Shown piece by piece: positions 25,903 through 35,699 of a stretch of 64,000 nt of DNA. The DNA is taken from NCBI RefSeq assembly GCF_030538595.1, contig NZ_JAUNTS010000001.1:1-64000 (forward strand), in the 5' to 3' direction. The notes beneath the pieces are model-generated. The model saw nothing but the letters and a program-made list of their open reading frames with translations. It had not been told where the DNA came from and made no database searches. Position 1 is the stretch's first letter. Each line of letters begins with the position of its first letter. The position numbers were made by a program, and so were the translations under genes. This DNA is from Kocuria sp. (GTDB taxonomy: Bacteria; Actinomycetota; Actinomycetes; Actinomycetales; Micrococcaceae).

Positions 25903-27219
25903 TCAGGCCTCCGGGGTGGCTGCCGCAGCAGCCTGTGCGGCAGCAGGTAGTGCCTGGATGATTCGCTCCATGGCTGAATCATCGTGAGCAGCTGATACAA
26001 ACCAAGCCTCAAACACCGACGGCGGCAGGTGGACCCCCTGATCCAGCATGGAGTGGAAGAACGGGGCCCAACGGAAGACTTCCTGAGCTTTGGCGTCTGC
26101 GTAATTGCGCACCGGATGCTCAGCTGTCCCAAAAGTCACGGAGAACAGAGAACCTGCGTTTTGCACGGAGTGGTTCACTCCGGCCGTGTTCAGGGCCGCC
26201 GAGACCTCTCCGCGCAGTTGTTCGGAGCGACGATTGACCGTGCGGTAGCAGTCATCATCGGCCAGCTTCAATGTGGCCAGGCCCGCAGCCATGGCCACGG
26301 GATTACCGGAGAGTGTCCCTGCCTGGTACACAGGGCCAGTAGGAGCCAGGTATTCCATGAGTTCACGCCGACCAGCCACAGCGGCAGCCGGCAGGCCACC
26401 GCCGATCACCTTGCCAAAGGTGAACAGATCAGGTGCCCAGTCCCCTTCCTCCGGTGCGGACAGCCCCCAATACCCGGCCGCGTGAACACGGAAACCCGTC
26501 ATCACCTCATCAAAAATCATGAGGGCGCCGTGCTCCCGGGTGATGTCACGCAGTCCGGCGTTGAAGCCTGCATCCGGTGGCACCACACCCATGTTCGCAG
26601 GAACGGCCTCCGTGATGACCGCGGCAATCTGGTCCGGGTGAGCCTGGAAGGCGGCGCGAACGGCGTCGAGGTCGTTGTAGGGCAGCACCAGCGTCTGCGC
26701 GGCGGTGGCCTCCGTGACTCCCGCGGAACCCGGCAGGGACAGAGTGGCCACCCCGGAGCCGGCTTCGGAGAGCAGAGCGTCCACGTGCCCGTGGTAACAC
26801 CCTGCAAACTTGATCACCAGATCGCGGCCAGTGGCACCCCGGGCCAAACGGATGGCGGTCATGGTGGCTTCCGTACCGGTGGAAACCATCCGGATTTCGT
26901 CAATGGCGCCAATGCGCTCCACCACCAGTTCGGCCAGTTCGGTCTCCGCGCGGGTGGAGGTGCCAAAGCCCAGACCTTTTTCCACCGCGGAGTGAACGGC
27001 CTCCAGCACCACGGGGTGAGCGTGGCCCACCAGCGCGGGCCCCCAGGAGCCCAGCAGGTCCACGTACTCACGGCCGTCAACGTCTTGCAGGTAGGGACCG
27101 CGAGCTGCGGTGATGTAGGCGGGGGTACCGCCCACGGAGTTGAAGGCACGCACCGGGGAGTTCACACCTCCGGGCATGACACGGCGGGCGCGGTCGAACA
27201 GTTCTTCTGAGACGCTCAC
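25903..27219 (-). CDS. hemL: Glutamate-1-semialdehyde 2,1-aminomutase
   Basis: A 438-residue PLP enzyme converting glutamate-1-semialdehyde to 5-aminolevulinate, the second step of the C5 route. The N-terminus is family-typical ([12 protein letters not shown]). The aminotransferase III signature surrounds [14 protein letters not shown], and the PLP lysine is in [16 protein letters not shown] 27219 has AGAGGA 7 nt upstream; the frame extends further to 27366, but this start fits family length. It is the last gene of the minus-strand hem cluster, 106 bp after hemB. Confidence 0.96.
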   Translation of the reverse strand: MSVSEELFDRARRVMPGGVNSPVRAFNSVGGTPAYITAARGPYLQDVDGREYVDLLGSWGPALVGHAHPVVLEAVHSAVEKGLGFGTSTRAETELAELVVERIGAIDEIRMVSTGTEATMTAIRLARGATGRDLVIKFAGCYHGHVDALLSEAGSGVATLSLPGSAGVTEATAAQTLVLPYNDLDAVRAAFQAHPDQIAAVITEAVPANMGVVPPDAGFNAGLRDITREHGALMIFDEVMTGFRVHAAGYWGLSAPEEGDWAPDLFTFGKVIGGGLPAAAVAGRRELMEYLAPTGPVYQAGTLSGNPVAMAAGLATLKLADDDCYRTVNRRSEQLRGEVSAALNTAGVNHSVQNAGSLFSVTFGTAEHPVRNYADAKAQEVFRWAPFFHSMLDQGVHLPPSVFEAWFVSAAHDDSAMERIIQALPAAAQAAAAATPEA

Positions 27220-27325
27220 GTGATCGTCCTCTTTCGTCGTCGTGGTCCCGGTGTGGCTGCCGGGGACTGCGGTTTGGATGCTCCGAACGCGGAGGGCTCG
27301 GGGTAAGTCAGCAAAGCCACCACGG

Positions 27326-28336
27326 TCAGTGGGACTCCTGCCACCATCGGGCAAAGTCGGCGGCAAAGTAGGTCAGTACGGTGTCTGCACCTGCGCGGCG
27401 AATGGAGAGAATGGACTCCTCAATGGCCGCACGGCGATCAATCCAGCCGTTGGCCGCGGCGGCTTGGATCATGGAGTACTCCCCGGAGACCTGGTAAGCG
27501 GAGACGGGAACGGGCGAGTGATCGGCAACCTCTCGCACCATGTCCAAATAGGACATGGCTGGTTTGACCATGACCATGTCCGCACCTTCATCCAGGTCCA
27601 GCTGCAATTCCCGCAACGCTTCCCGTCGGTTGGCGGGGTCCATCTGGTAGGTCTTGCGGTCCCCGGTCAGGGTGGAGTCCACGGCTTCCCGAAACGGTCC
27701 GTAAAAAGCCGAGGCGTACTTGACGGAGTAGGCCAGCACGGCGGTGTCTGTGTAGCCGACCTGGTCCAAGGCTTGACGAATCACACCCACCTGACCGTCC
27801 ATCATCCCGGAGGGCCCCAGCACGTGAGCACCGGCCTGCGCTTGGGCCACGGCGGCCTGCGCGTAGAGCTGCAATGTGGCGTCGTTGTCCACCCGGCCGT
27901 GGGCATCCAGGACACCGCAGTGACCGTGATCTGTGAACTCGTCCAGGCACAGGTCTGCCATCACCAAGATCTGATCTCCCACCTCAGCACGCACTTCAGC
28001 AAGCGCGCGATTCAGGATCCCGTCCGGGCTTTGAATCCCGGAGCCCGTGGCATCCAGTGTGGTGGGGACGCCAAAGATCATGAAGCCGCCAAGCCCCAGC
28101 TCCACGGCCTCCCGGGCGGCAGCTTTCAGCGAATCCATGGAGTGCTGAACCACCCCCGGCATGGCGGTGATGGGCCGCGCTTCCGTAGCCCCCTCCCGCA
28201 CAAAAACGGGCAGGATCAGTTGGCTGGGGTCAACACGCGTCTCCTGCACGTGGGAGCGCATGATGGGCGATGCCCGCAGGCGCCGCGGGCGGTACGGCAA
28301 GTCCTGTGCGTGGACGGGTGCTTCACCGGGATTCAC
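27326..28336 (-). CDS. hemB: Porphobilinogen synthase (5-aminolevulinate dehydratase)
   Basis: A 336-residue enzyme joining two 5-aminolevulinate molecules to porphobilinogen. The Schiff-base lysines are in [15 protein letters not shown] and [11 protein letters not shown]. The metal-site loop reads [12 protein letters not shown]: two Cys of the zinc-type triad remain and the middle one is Asp, a mixed pattern. GTG 28336 has AGGAG 8 nt upstream and overlaps the hemD stop by 4 nt (GTGA), showing translational coupling. Confidence 0.96.
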   Translation of the reverse strand: MNPGEAPVHAQDLPYRPRRLRASPIMRSHVQETRVDPSQLILPVFVREGATEARPITAMPGVVQHSMDSLKAAAREAVELGLGGFMIFGVPTTLDATGSGIQSPDGILNRALAEVRAEVGDQILVMADLCLDEFTDHGHCGVLDAHGRVDNDATLQLYAQAAVAQAQAGAHVLGPSGMMDGQVGVIRQALDQVGYTDTAVLAYSVKYASAFYGPFREAVDSTLTGDRKTYQMDPANRREALRELQLDLDEGADMVMVKPAMSYLDMVREVADHSPVPVSAYQVSGEYSMIQAAAANGWIDRRAAIEESILSIRRAGADTVLTYFAADFARWWQESH

Positions 28337-29568
28337 GATCCATGCTCCTTCACATCTGCTCGGGTCTGGGCTGAGGGTTGGCTTTGCTCCGCAGCGGATT
28401 GGGCTGGAGCCGCGGCAGACTGGCTCTGTGCCGCAACGGGTTGACTGTGCACCGCTGCGCAGAGAGCCGCGATCAAGCCATCGGTGTCCGGGGTTGTTGC
28501 GCCGTGGGCCGCGATCCCTGCGGACTGCGCTGCCACACGAGTTGGTTCTCCGATGGCCACCCACCGTACCGAGGTCACCGTAGCGCTCCCAGCTGAAGAT
28601 TTGCTCGGCGCGGTGCCCCGGTCCGTCCCCACCAACCCTTGTACCAACGACGGCGCCGTGGCCACCACCGCATCCACCTCTCCGTGGGCAATGCCTTCCC
28701 GGGCACGTTCGGCGTCCCACACCTCAATTCCAGCAGGCCCAGGGTCTCCAGGAGGTCCAAGTGCGGGAACCAGGGGCCATTGAGCGGGCCATTCCACCAT
28801 CCGGTACGCCACGGCGGTGCGGACATCCCATTGTTGATCTCGCAACCCTTGGGTGAGGGTGGGCCGAGCTGCAGCTGACTGGGGCACATACACCACCGGC
28901 TGAGTTTCACCCGCTGTGGGTGCCTGCGGCCAGTGGGCCAACAAGCCGTTGGCGGAGGATTGTTCGGGCGGTGGGCACAGCTCCACCGGCACCCCCGCAA
29001 CTTGCAGGGCCCGACTGGTGGCAGCCCCCACCGCAGCTACCCGCAGGCCGCGAGCCAGGGCTGGCGCCAAGAACTGTCCGAGTAGCGGATTGGAGTTCTT
29101 GCTGTCAGATGCGCCGTGGGAGTCATCCACTGATCCGGTCTGCGGCAAGCCGGATTCATCCGGCGCAGCATCTTCATCCTGCACAGCGCCCTCCAGGCGG
29201 TCTGCCGTCAGGACGGCGGTCAGCGCATGCACCGTGTTGACTGAGGTCACCGCCACCCAGTCGGAGGCTCCCGCCTGTGCCATCTGAGCCAGGAGTTCCC
29301 GCAGTGCCTGAGCATCCGCGCCTGAAGGTGCCGCGGCCTGGCGCACCGGCACCAGAATCGGCACGGCCCCAGCTTCCTGCAAGGCAGCCACCAGGGGGTG
29401 GGCTCGATCCGGGGTTCGGGTGATCAGCACTCGCAGGCCGCGCAGAACGCCGCTGGAGATGTGGTCCTCACATGACTCAGCTCCACCAACTGACCCGGCT
29501 CGATCATCTGGCTCAACTCCACCAACTGACCCAGTTCCATCACCGGACCTGGCTCCATCAACACGCAC
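28333..29568 (-). CDS. hemD: Uroporphyrinogen-III synthase, extended
   Basis: A 411-residue protein. The HemD core begins near residue 45 (GLRVLITRTPDRAHPLVAAL) and continues with VAVTSVNTVHAL and the C-terminal lobe (WVAIGEPTRVAAQSAG). It closes hydroxymethylbilane into uroporphyrinogen III with ring-D inversion. It is longer than the usual ~260 residues, with a repetitive Gly/Ser/Val N-terminus (GSVGG occurs twice), an acidic insertion and a Gln/Ala/Ser-rich tail before the stop. GTG 29568 lies one base after the hemC stop; no better start exists downstream in frame. No good Shine-Dalgarno, so coupling to hemC is likely. Confidence 0.88.
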   Translation of the reverse strand: MRVDGARSGDGTGSVGGVEPDDRAGSVGGAESCEDHISSGVLRGLRVLITRTPDRAHPLVAALQEAGAVPILVPVRQAAAPSGADAQALRELLAQMAQAGASDWVAVTSVNTVHALTAVLTADRLEGAVQDEDAAPDESGLPQTGSVDDSHGASDSKNSNPLLGQFLAPALARGLRVAAVGAATSRALQVAGVPVELCPPPEQSSANGLLAHWPQAPTAGETQPVVYVPQSAAARPTLTQGLRDQQWDVRTAVAYRMVEWPAQWPLVPALGPPGDPGPAGIEVWDAERAREGIAHGEVDAVVATAPSLVQGLVGTDRGTAPSKSSAGSATVTSVRWVAIGEPTRVAAQSAGIAAHGATTPDTDGLIAALCAAVHSQPVAAQSQSAAAPAQSAAEQSQPSAQTRADVKEHGS

Positions 29569-29569
29569 G

Positions 29570-30643
29570 TCAGCGCAATCCTGCCAAGTGGGCTGCGCCG
29601 TCGGCCAGCAGACCGTCCCCCATGCGCCTGCCCAATTCCCGGGCGGCATCCGTGGAGAGCTCGTCAGAGGCCGCCGTCCTCCGCATGACTCGCGTTCCAT
29701 CCGGTGAGGCCACGGCAACGGTGAGGACCAACAAGCCGTCCTCCACCGTTGCCAAGGTGCCCACGGGGGCCGCGCACCCTGCTTCCAACCGAGCCAGCAG
29801 CGCCCGTTCAGCGGTCACGGCCCATCGTGTTTCCGCGTGATTGATGGCAGCCAAGGCGTGCAGCAGCACAGCATCCATCTGAGCCTGACCAGCACGGTCA
29901 GGAGTTTTGACGTGCTCTGGAACATCGCCGTAGGCGCCCAGGGCCTGGGAGGCCAGTTCCGGGTCGGCGTGCAAGAGCTCCGCCCTGACCTCCAGGGCAA
30001 GAGCCCCCTGTCCGGGTGCAGGCAACATCACGGCAGGGTCCAGATACTCGGTGACATAGGCTTCCAGCCCCAGGCGGCGCAGGCCGGAACTGGCCAGCAC
30101 CACGGCGTCCAAGTCACCGGGGCCGGAGTCATCCACACCGGCCACCCGCGCCAACCGCGTGGGTACGTTGCCCCGAATGTCCACCACGGTCAGGTCCGGC
30201 CGAGCCGCCAACAATTGGGCAGCGCGGCGCGGTGAGCCGGTGCCGATGTTGGCACCCTCCGGCAATTGATCCAAGCTCAACCCGTCCCGTGCGCACAGGG
30301 CATCCCGTGGATCTTCACGCACCGGAACTGCACCGATGGCCAAACCCGGATGCGGTGCGGTGGGCAGGTCTTTGAGGGAATGCACTGCCAGGTCCACGCG
30401 CCCATCCGTCAGAGCATGGCGCAGTGCCGCAGCGAACACGCCCGTACCACCCAATGTGGCCAGTGATCCGGTGACAACATCACCCTCCGTGCGGATGATC
30501 TCCAACTCGTAGGCCGGGCCACCGGCAACCACCAGCGCCTCCGCCGCATGACCGGTCTGAGTGGTGGCCAGCGCCGAGCCCCTGGTGCCAATACGCAGGA
30601 CGGCGGTGGTGCCAGCCTCACCTGCCGGTTGCGGGAGGCTCAC
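29570..30643 (-). CDS. hemC: Hydroxymethylbilane synthase (porphobilinogen deaminase)
   Basis: A 357-residue enzyme polymerising four porphobilinogens. The N-terminal signature is RIGTRGSALATTQTGHAAEA, the substrate-binding region is VHSLKDLPT, and the cofactor-attachment Cys is in LEAGCAAPVG. GTG 30643 overlaps the hemH stop by 4 nt (GTGA); the open frame upstream is not needed. It is part of the tight hemQ-hemH-hemC-hemD-hemB unit. Confidence 0.95.
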   Translation of the reverse strand: MSLPQPAGEAGTTAVLRIGTRGSALATTQTGHAAEALVVAGGPAYELEIIRTEGDVVTGSLATLGGTGVFAAALRHALTDGRVDLAVHSLKDLPTAPHPGLAIGAVPVREDPRDALCARDGLSLDQLPEGANIGTGSPRRAAQLLAARPDLTVVDIRGNVPTRLARVAGVDDSGPGDLDAVVLASSGLRRLGLEAYVTEYLDPAVMLPAPGQGALALEVRAELLHADPELASQALGAYGDVPEHVKTPDRAGQAQMDAVLLHALAAINHAETRWAVTAERALLARLEAGCAAPVGTLATVEDGLLVLTVAVASPDGTRVMRRTAASDELSTDAARELGRRMGDGLLADGAAHLAGLR

Positions 30644-31992
30644 GCGTAAACCACCGCGGCGTCGTCGTCCACGCTCACCGGCAAGGGTGCACCCGGCTCG
30701 CGCTGCGCAATGGTGGGACGTGGCTGGCTGGCCCCGCGCAGGACTTTCACGCAGCATTCGGCGGCGCAGGTGTCAAACCAGGTACCTGGGGCGCAGGCGG
30801 ACACCCGGGCGGGGGCATCACGACCCACCATGCGCTGTTCCAGCAGGTCCACCAGGGCGGAGACAAACGCAGGGTGGGTTCCCGGGGTTGGCGTGCGCAC
30901 AAAGGCCAAGCCCTGTTCAGCTGCGGTTTCGGCAGCCTCCGTGTCCAGGTCCCACATGACCTCCATGTGGTCGGAGACAAAGCCCAGCGGCACCACAATC
31001 ACACCGGCCGCACCCGTTGCGGCGGCCTGTTCGATGGAGTCGTTGACATCCGGCTCCAGCCACGGAACCTTGGGCGAACCGGACCGGGATTGAAAGACCA
31101 GCTCCCACTGCGCAGCCGGTGCCACCGAATCCGCAGACACCCTCCGCATGATTTCCCGGGCCGCGGAAAGCAGCTGGTGCACATAAGCCGAACCACCCAC
31201 AAAATCCTGACGCATCTGCTCCGGACCGGAGGCCAGTCCGTCCACGTCCGGAACCGAGTGAGCGGCAAACAAGATCTTGACGGGCCCTCCCGCAGCAGAC
31301 TCCTGCGCCGTGATGGACTCCAAGGCCTCCTGCACCCCCTCCACAAAGGGGATCAGGAAGCCTTCGGAATCGTAGTACTGCCGGATCTTGGCCACCGTCA
31401 TGACCTCACCCAGGCCGGTTTCGGCCAGCGCCACACCGTAGTCCTCACGGTACTGGCGGCAGGAGGAATACCCGGAGAATGCTGAGGTGGCCAGGACCAA
31501 CACCCGGTCCTTACCCTGTTGGTGCAGTTCCTTCAGCACATCCGCCACATAGGGGTCCCAGTTGCGGTTGGCCCACACAATGGGGGTGTGGATGCCGCGC
31601 GCCTGCATTTCAGCCTCCAGGGCTTGGCGCAGCGCCCGGTTTTGCGCGTTGATCGGGGACACTCCCCCGTTCGCGCGGTAGTGCGTGGCCACCTCTTCCA
31701 ACCGCTCATCCGGGATGCCGCGGCCGCGGGTCACATTACGCAGGAACGGAATAACATCGTCCTGGCCTTCGGGGCCACCAAAGCTGGAGAGCACCACGGC
31801 ATCCCATTCCTGCGGTTCCTCCGCCCGCGCCTGGCTGAGCGACGACGACGATTCCTGGGCCTGACCCGCAGCTGCCCCCGCTCCACCGCGTTGTGCCATC
31901 TCGTCCAATTCCGCTCCTGTGGGAACGGTCACAACCGATGGAGCAAGCACCTCCGGGGCGGCTCCGTCTTGGTGAGATTCGTGCTGGGTCAC
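30640..31992 (-). CDS. hemH: Coproporphyrin ferrochelatase with [2Fe-2S]-type cysteines
   Basis: A 450-residue protein (CpfC type). A ~62-residue disordered N-terminal extension precedes the ferrochelatase fold, which starts at WDAVVLSSFGGPEGQDDV. The metal-inserting His is in FAAHSVPD. Near the C-terminus CAPGTWFDTCAAECCVKV carries the Cys cluster that binds a [2Fe-2S] centre in actinobacterial enzymes. In the coproporphyrin route it inserts iron into coproporphyrin III before HemQ makes heme b. ATG 31992 overlaps the hemQ stop (ATGA). Confidence 0.95.
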   Translation of the reverse strand: MTQHESHQDGAAPEVLAPSVVTVPTGAELDEMAQRGGAGAAAGQAQESSSSLSQARAEEPQEWDAVVLSSFGGPEGQDDVIPFLRNVTRGRGIPDERLEEVATHYRANGGVSPINAQNRALRQALEAEMQARGIHTPIVWANRNWDPYVADVLKELHQQGKDRVLVLATSAFSGYSSCRQYREDYGVALAETGLGEVMTVAKIRQYYDSEGFLIPFVEGVQEALESITAQESAAGGPVKILFAAHSVPDVDGLASGPEQMRQDFVGGSAYVHQLLSAAREIMRRVSADSVAPAAQWELVFQSRSGSPKVPWLEPDVNDSIEQAAATGAAGVIVVPLGFVSDHMEVMWDLDTEAAETAAEQGLAFVRTPTPGTHPAFVSALVDLLEQRMVGRDAPARVSACAPGTWFDTCAAECCVKVLRGASQPRPTIAQREPGAPLPVSVDDDAAVVYA

Positions 31993-32717
31993 TGCAAAAC
32001 CTCCAGAAGTTCGGTGGTGTTCACGCGGCGCCCTGTGTAGAAGGGGATTTCCTCACGGACGTGCAGACGGGCCTCCGTGTTGCGGAAGTGCCGCATGATG
32101 TCCACAAGGTCCACCAGCTCGGGAGCTTCCAGCCCCAGCAGCCACTCGTAGTCATTCAGGCCAAAGCAGGCGATGGTGTTCGGCTGAACCTGCGGATAAT
32201 CGCGTCCTTTCATGCCGTGGTTCTTCAGCATTTCGGAACGCCGCTGATCGTTCATGTAGTACCACTCGTAGGAGCGCACAAAGGGGTAAACACACAACCA
32301 CGCACCGGGCTCGGTACCGCGGGCAAAGGACGGCAGATGGTTGGTGGTGAACTCCGCCTCCCGGTGCACCCCCATGGAGGACCACACCTGGTGGGTGCCG
32401 CTGAGCATGGCCGTTCTGCGAGCCTTGCGCAGCGCAGCCTGTAGCGCCTGCGGGTCATCTCCGTGCAGCCACAGCATCACATCTGCATCGTTGCGCTGCC
32501 CAGAGACATCGTAGGTTCCGCGAACAGTCACCCCCTGGGCTGCCAGTTGTTCCACCAGGGCATCAAACTCCTGGACAGCAGCTTGTTCTGCGCCGACTTC
32601 CAGCGCCGTACGGTCCGCGTCACGCGCGTACACCGACCACACCGCCCAATACAGCTTCTCCTCTGCGGGCTGTTCAGCCGGTGCCTGGGTGCGGCTTCCC
32701 GTGCCATGTTCACTCAT
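31989..32717 (-). CDS. hemQ: Coproheme decarboxylase HemQ (ChdC)
   Basis: A 242-residue chlorite-dismutase-fold protein that decarboxylates iron-coproporphyrin III to heme b using peroxide. The catalytic Tyr is probably in PFVRSYEWYY and the proximal heme-ligand His in SEMLKNHGMKG. Its presence defines the monoderm coproporphyrin-dependent heme route. ATG 32717 follows a purine-rich GAGGAAGAG stretch. About 54 bp upstream there is a CTCAG pentanucleotide repeat (32771-32794). Confidence 0.95.
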   Translation of the reverse strand: MSEHGTGSRTQAPAEQPAEEKLYWAVWSVYARDADRTALEVGAEQAAVQEFDALVEQLAAQGVTVRGTYDVSGQRNDADVMLWLHGDDPQALQAALRKARRTAMLSGTHQVWSSMGVHREAEFTTNHLPSFARGTEPGAWLCVYPFVRSYEWYYMNDQRRSEMLKNHGMKGRDYPQVQPNTIACFGLNDYEWLLGLEAPELVDLVDIMRHFRNTEARLHVREEIPFYTGRRVNTTELLEVLQ

Positions 32718-32770
32718 GCTCTGCTCTTCCTCTTCTTGTCATCTCTGAAACGTCTTGTGTGCCTGTGCCA

Positions 32771-32794
32771 CTCAGCTCAGCTCAGCTCAGCTCA
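32771..32794. repeat. Pentanucleotide microsatellite (CTCAG)x4.8
   Basis: Four perfect CTCAG units plus CTCA in the 115-bp gap between hemY and hemQ. Copy number could change by replication slippage and alter spacing upstream of hemQ. Confidence 0.9.
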
Positions 32795-32832
32795 TGGCAG
32801 GTCATCGCCGCCCACCACCCGATGGACACGGG

Positions 32833-34332
32833 TCAACGGCCGTTTCGCGGTGCAGGGTGAATCCCCTTGCTGGCCAGCAACGCAGCCACTTGCGCGCGAG
32901 TGTCCTCCACGACGGCGGCCAGGCCGGTACCAGCCAGCCACGCACCAACCGCCACGGCACTGGGCAGTTGAGCAACGCCGTCGCGCACCCTGTGCACCCG
33001 CTCCGGATGTCCCGCGGAGGGACGGCTCAGGGCTTGTTCCCAGCGCACCACGTCCGCGTCCACCAGGTCTTGAGGCTTCAACTCAACACCCAGAAGGTGG
33101 GAGGCATCCCGCAGGGCCAGAGTGACCAATTGGTCATCCGTGAGCTCCAGTTCCGGCGCCGCTTGCCCGTGGTCCGCACCACCACGGCCATAGGACAAGC
33201 GCAACACATGCCGCCCGGTCGGCAAGAGCTCCCGAATCCACTCCCACTTGGCGCTGGCATGCGTCATGGCTTTGGCCCGAACCTCCGTGACCTCCGGGGC
33301 CACCAAGACTCCGGTACCCCGCGGGGCAGCATCAAGAGCGGGGTTGTCCACCACCAGGGTGGCCAGAGCAACCCTGGGACTGGGGTCCGGTTGAAGCTGC
33401 GCAAATCCGGGGTCCGCGCCGGAGAGCAACCGAACAGCGCTGGTGCCATCAGCTGCCATGACCAGCAGTTCACCGCGGCCAATCGTGGTCTTGTCCCCCA
33501 CCTCCGGCTGACGCTGCACCACCATCCACCCATCTCTGCGGGGGTCGCGGTCCAAGGCAAGAACGTCGTAACCAGCCATCAGTTTGACGCCGCGGCGGGT
33601 CAAGTCCTGCACCAAGGCCTCCGCCAACACGTTCATCCCACCGCGCAAGCTGGCCACGTTCTGGCCCGCGGGAGTGGCCTTCCGCAAAGAGGCTGCGGCC
33701 GCCATGAGGGAACCTTCACGGCTCAATGCCTGCCGCAAGCCCGGGGCCACCGCCTCAACGTCCAATTCATCAGGGTGTAGGGAATGCACCCCTAACGTGA
33801 ACGGAGCCACCAGCTTGTCCACCACAGCCGAACCCATGCGGGCACGCACCAGTTCCCCCACGGTCTCAGCCCGCACACCGATTCTGGCAGGACGTTTGAG
33901 ATCTTGTTTGGCCCGCCACCACCCGTACCGCCCCAGCGTCTTGCGCAAGCCAGTGCTGTCCAAGTCCCCCGGAATCCCCAGGACACCGGAGCGCTCGCCT
34001 GGACGGGCGCCGTCGGGAAGATAAACCCAGGACCCTGCCTGGCTGGGTGAGCACACGCGTTCGCTCAAACCGAGTTCGGCAATGAGATCAGCCACGTCTT
34101 GGGTGCGGGTGGCAAAGGATTCAGCCCCGGAGTCCAGAACGGTGTGGTTGACCATGTGGGAACCAACGGCTCCGCCAAATTGCGGGCGGGACTCCACCAG
34201 GCTGACCTTCAAGCCCGCGATGGCCAAGTCCCGGGCGGCCACCAGACCAGCCATGCCGCCACCCACCACCAGCGCGCTGCGTGGTTTGCGCGGAATGGAT
34301 GCGCCGGGGCTCCGATCCGAGCTGGTGGTCAC
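32833..34332 (-). CDS. hemY: Coproporphyrinogen III oxidase (HemY/CgoX type)
   Basis: A 499-residue FAD flavoprotein oxidising coproporphyrinogen III to coproporphyrin III. The dinucleotide-binding motif is VVGGGMAGLVAARDLAIAG near the N-terminus, followed by GGAVGSHMVNHTVLDSGAES. The C-terminal FAD region is present (VGAWLAGTGLAAVVEDTRA). Two in-frame GTG starts are possible: 34389 (518 aa) with GGAGG only 2 nt away, and 34332 with AAAGGAG at 7 nt. I chose 34332 on ribosome-site spacing. It lies between hemE and hemQ on the same strand. Confidence 0.93.
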   Translation of the reverse strand: MTTSSDRSPGASIPRKPRSALVVGGGMAGLVAARDLAIAGLKVSLVESRPQFGGAVGSHMVNHTVLDSGAESFATRTQDVADLIAELGLSERVCSPSQAGSWVYLPDGARPGERSGVLGIPGDLDSTGLRKTLGRYGWWRAKQDLKRPARIGVRAETVGELVRARMGSAVVDKLVAPFTLGVHSLHPDELDVEAVAPGLRQALSREGSLMAAAASLRKATPAGQNVASLRGGMNVLAEALVQDLTRRGVKLMAGYDVLALDRDPRRDGWMVVQRQPEVGDKTTIGRGELLVMAADGTSAVRLLSGADPGFAQLQPDPSPRVALATLVVDNPALDAAPRGTGVLVAPEVTEVRAKAMTHASAKWEWIRELLPTGRHVLRLSYGRGGADHGQAAPELELTDDQLVTLALRDASHLLGVELKPQDLVDADVVRWEQALSRPSAGHPERVHRVRDGVAQLPSAVAVGAWLAGTGLAAVVEDTRAQVAALLASKGIHPAPRNGR

Positions 34333-34419
34333 CGTGGGACTCCTTTCGCGTTTGTCTCGCGTTACTGCTGGGGGCTCATGCGTACTCACGGCCTCCGTGT
34401 TGTGCGCACGCTCTACATC

Positions 34420-35574
34420 TCAGGCGCTGGCAACGGCCGCCGGATTGCCGTGGATGTAGTTCACCAGATCCGTGAGCACCTGCGGATCTGTGTGCGGCGG
34501 AACACCGTGGCCCAGGTTCACCACGTGGCCCGGCGCCATGGCGCCGCCACGCAAGACTTCATCCACGTGCCGGTGCAGCACTTCCGTGGGCGCCGGCAGC
34601 AATGCTGGGTCAATGTTGCCCTGTACCACCGTACGCCCACCCAGCCGCCGGTTGGCTTCCTCCAGCGGAATCCGGTGGTCAACACCCACTGCCTCCGCCC
34701 CGGCATCCCGCATGGCGCCCAACAATTCACCCGTACCGGTACCAAAGTGAATGCGCGGCACCGGGGTGTCGGCCACGGAGGCCAAGGCGGTGGCGGAATG
34801 GCCCACCACGTGGTCCAGGTAATCAGCCACGGACAGAGACCCCGCCCAGGAGTCAAACAGCTGCACCGCGGAAGCACCTGCCATGACCTGGGCGCGCAAG
34901 AAGGCACCGGAAGCTCGCGCGGCCCAGTCGGCCAGGGCCTCCCAGGTCTGGGGATCAGCGTGCATCATGGTGCGCGGCAGCAAATGGTCCCGGGACGGGC
35001 CGCCTTCCACCATGTAGGCGGCCACGGTGAACGGCGCCCCCGCAAAGCCGATCAGCGGAGTGGACCCCAACTCGGCCACGGTCAAGGCCACGGCTTCCCG
35101 GATCGGTTCCAGTGCGGCGTCGTCGAGTTCGGGCAGCGCGGCAACATCGGCCGGGGTGCGTACCGGTGAGTCCAGGACGGGGCCCTTGCCGGGGACGATC
35201 TCCACACCCACACCGGCCAAACGCAGCGGAACCACAATGTCGGAGAAGAAAATCCCCGCATCCACGTTGTGACGCCGCACCGGCTGAAGGGTGATTTCCG
35301 CGGCCAGGTCAGGGGTCAAGCAGGCATCCAGCATGGCGTTGCCCTGGCGCGCTGCCCGGTACTCGGGCAGCGAGCGCCCGGCCTGACGCATGAACCACAC
35401 GGGCCGGTGATCGGGTGTCCGTGCCGTCAACGCCTGGAGCAGAGGGGCATTTACGGTACTTCCGGAGCGCAGCGGGTGTGATTCTGGAAGATTCTGGAAC
35501 CCACGGCGAAATCCCGCGGGTGCATCGGCATCGGACACGGCTTTGGGTCCGGCGGAATGGGGTGCAGTAGTCAT
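34420..35574 (-). CDS. hemE: Uroporphyrinogen decarboxylase
   Basis: A 384-residue enzyme converting uroporphyrinogen III to coproporphyrinogen III. The signature RPVWFMRQAGRSLPEYR lies near residue 60 and the second signature GFAGAPFTVAAYMVEGG near 160. ATG 35574 has a CACAAT box 7 nt upstream and no Shine-Dalgarno, consistent with a leaderless start; GTG 35577 and ATG 35583 are alternatives. It heads the minus-strand hem cluster and is divergent from hemA across ~125 bp. Confidence 0.94.
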   Translation of the reverse strand: MTTAPHSAGPKAVSDADAPAGFRRGFQNLPESHPLRSGSTVNAPLLQALTARTPDHRPVWFMRQAGRSLPEYRAARQGNAMLDACLTPDLAAEITLQPVRRHNVDAGIFFSDIVVPLRLAGVGVEIVPGKGPVLDSPVRTPADVAALPELDDAALEPIREAVALTVAELGSTPLIGFAGAPFTVAAYMVEGGPSRDHLLPRTMMHADPQTWEALADWAARASGAFLRAQVMAGASAVQLFDSWAGSLSVADYLDHVVGHSATALASVADTPVPRIHFGTGTGELLGAMRDAGAEAVGVDHRIPLEEANRRLGGRTVVQGNIDPALLPAPTEVLHRHVDEVLRGGAMAPGHVVNLGHGVPPHTDPQVLTDLVNYIHGNPAAVASA

Positions 35575-35684
35575 CACTGCCATTGTGCCAACTGGCGTTG
35601 ACCAGTTTGGTGACGCCTCGTCAACACGGCCCCTGGACCGTGTGCCCCCACCCACAGGTGATCGGCACCCAAGGCTGTCCACGT

Positions 35685-35690
35685 TACGAT
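35685..35690 (+). promoter_or_regulatory. Candidate -10 box of hemA
   Basis: TACGAT, 9 nt before GTG 35700. It implies a very short or absent leader. No clear -35 was found. Confidence 0.4.
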
Positions 35691-35699
35691 GCATACACT

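Noticed and set aside
27240-28444. Alternative plus-strand 400-codon frame across hemB
   Set aside because: Antisense to hemB, whose protein motifs are unmistakable.
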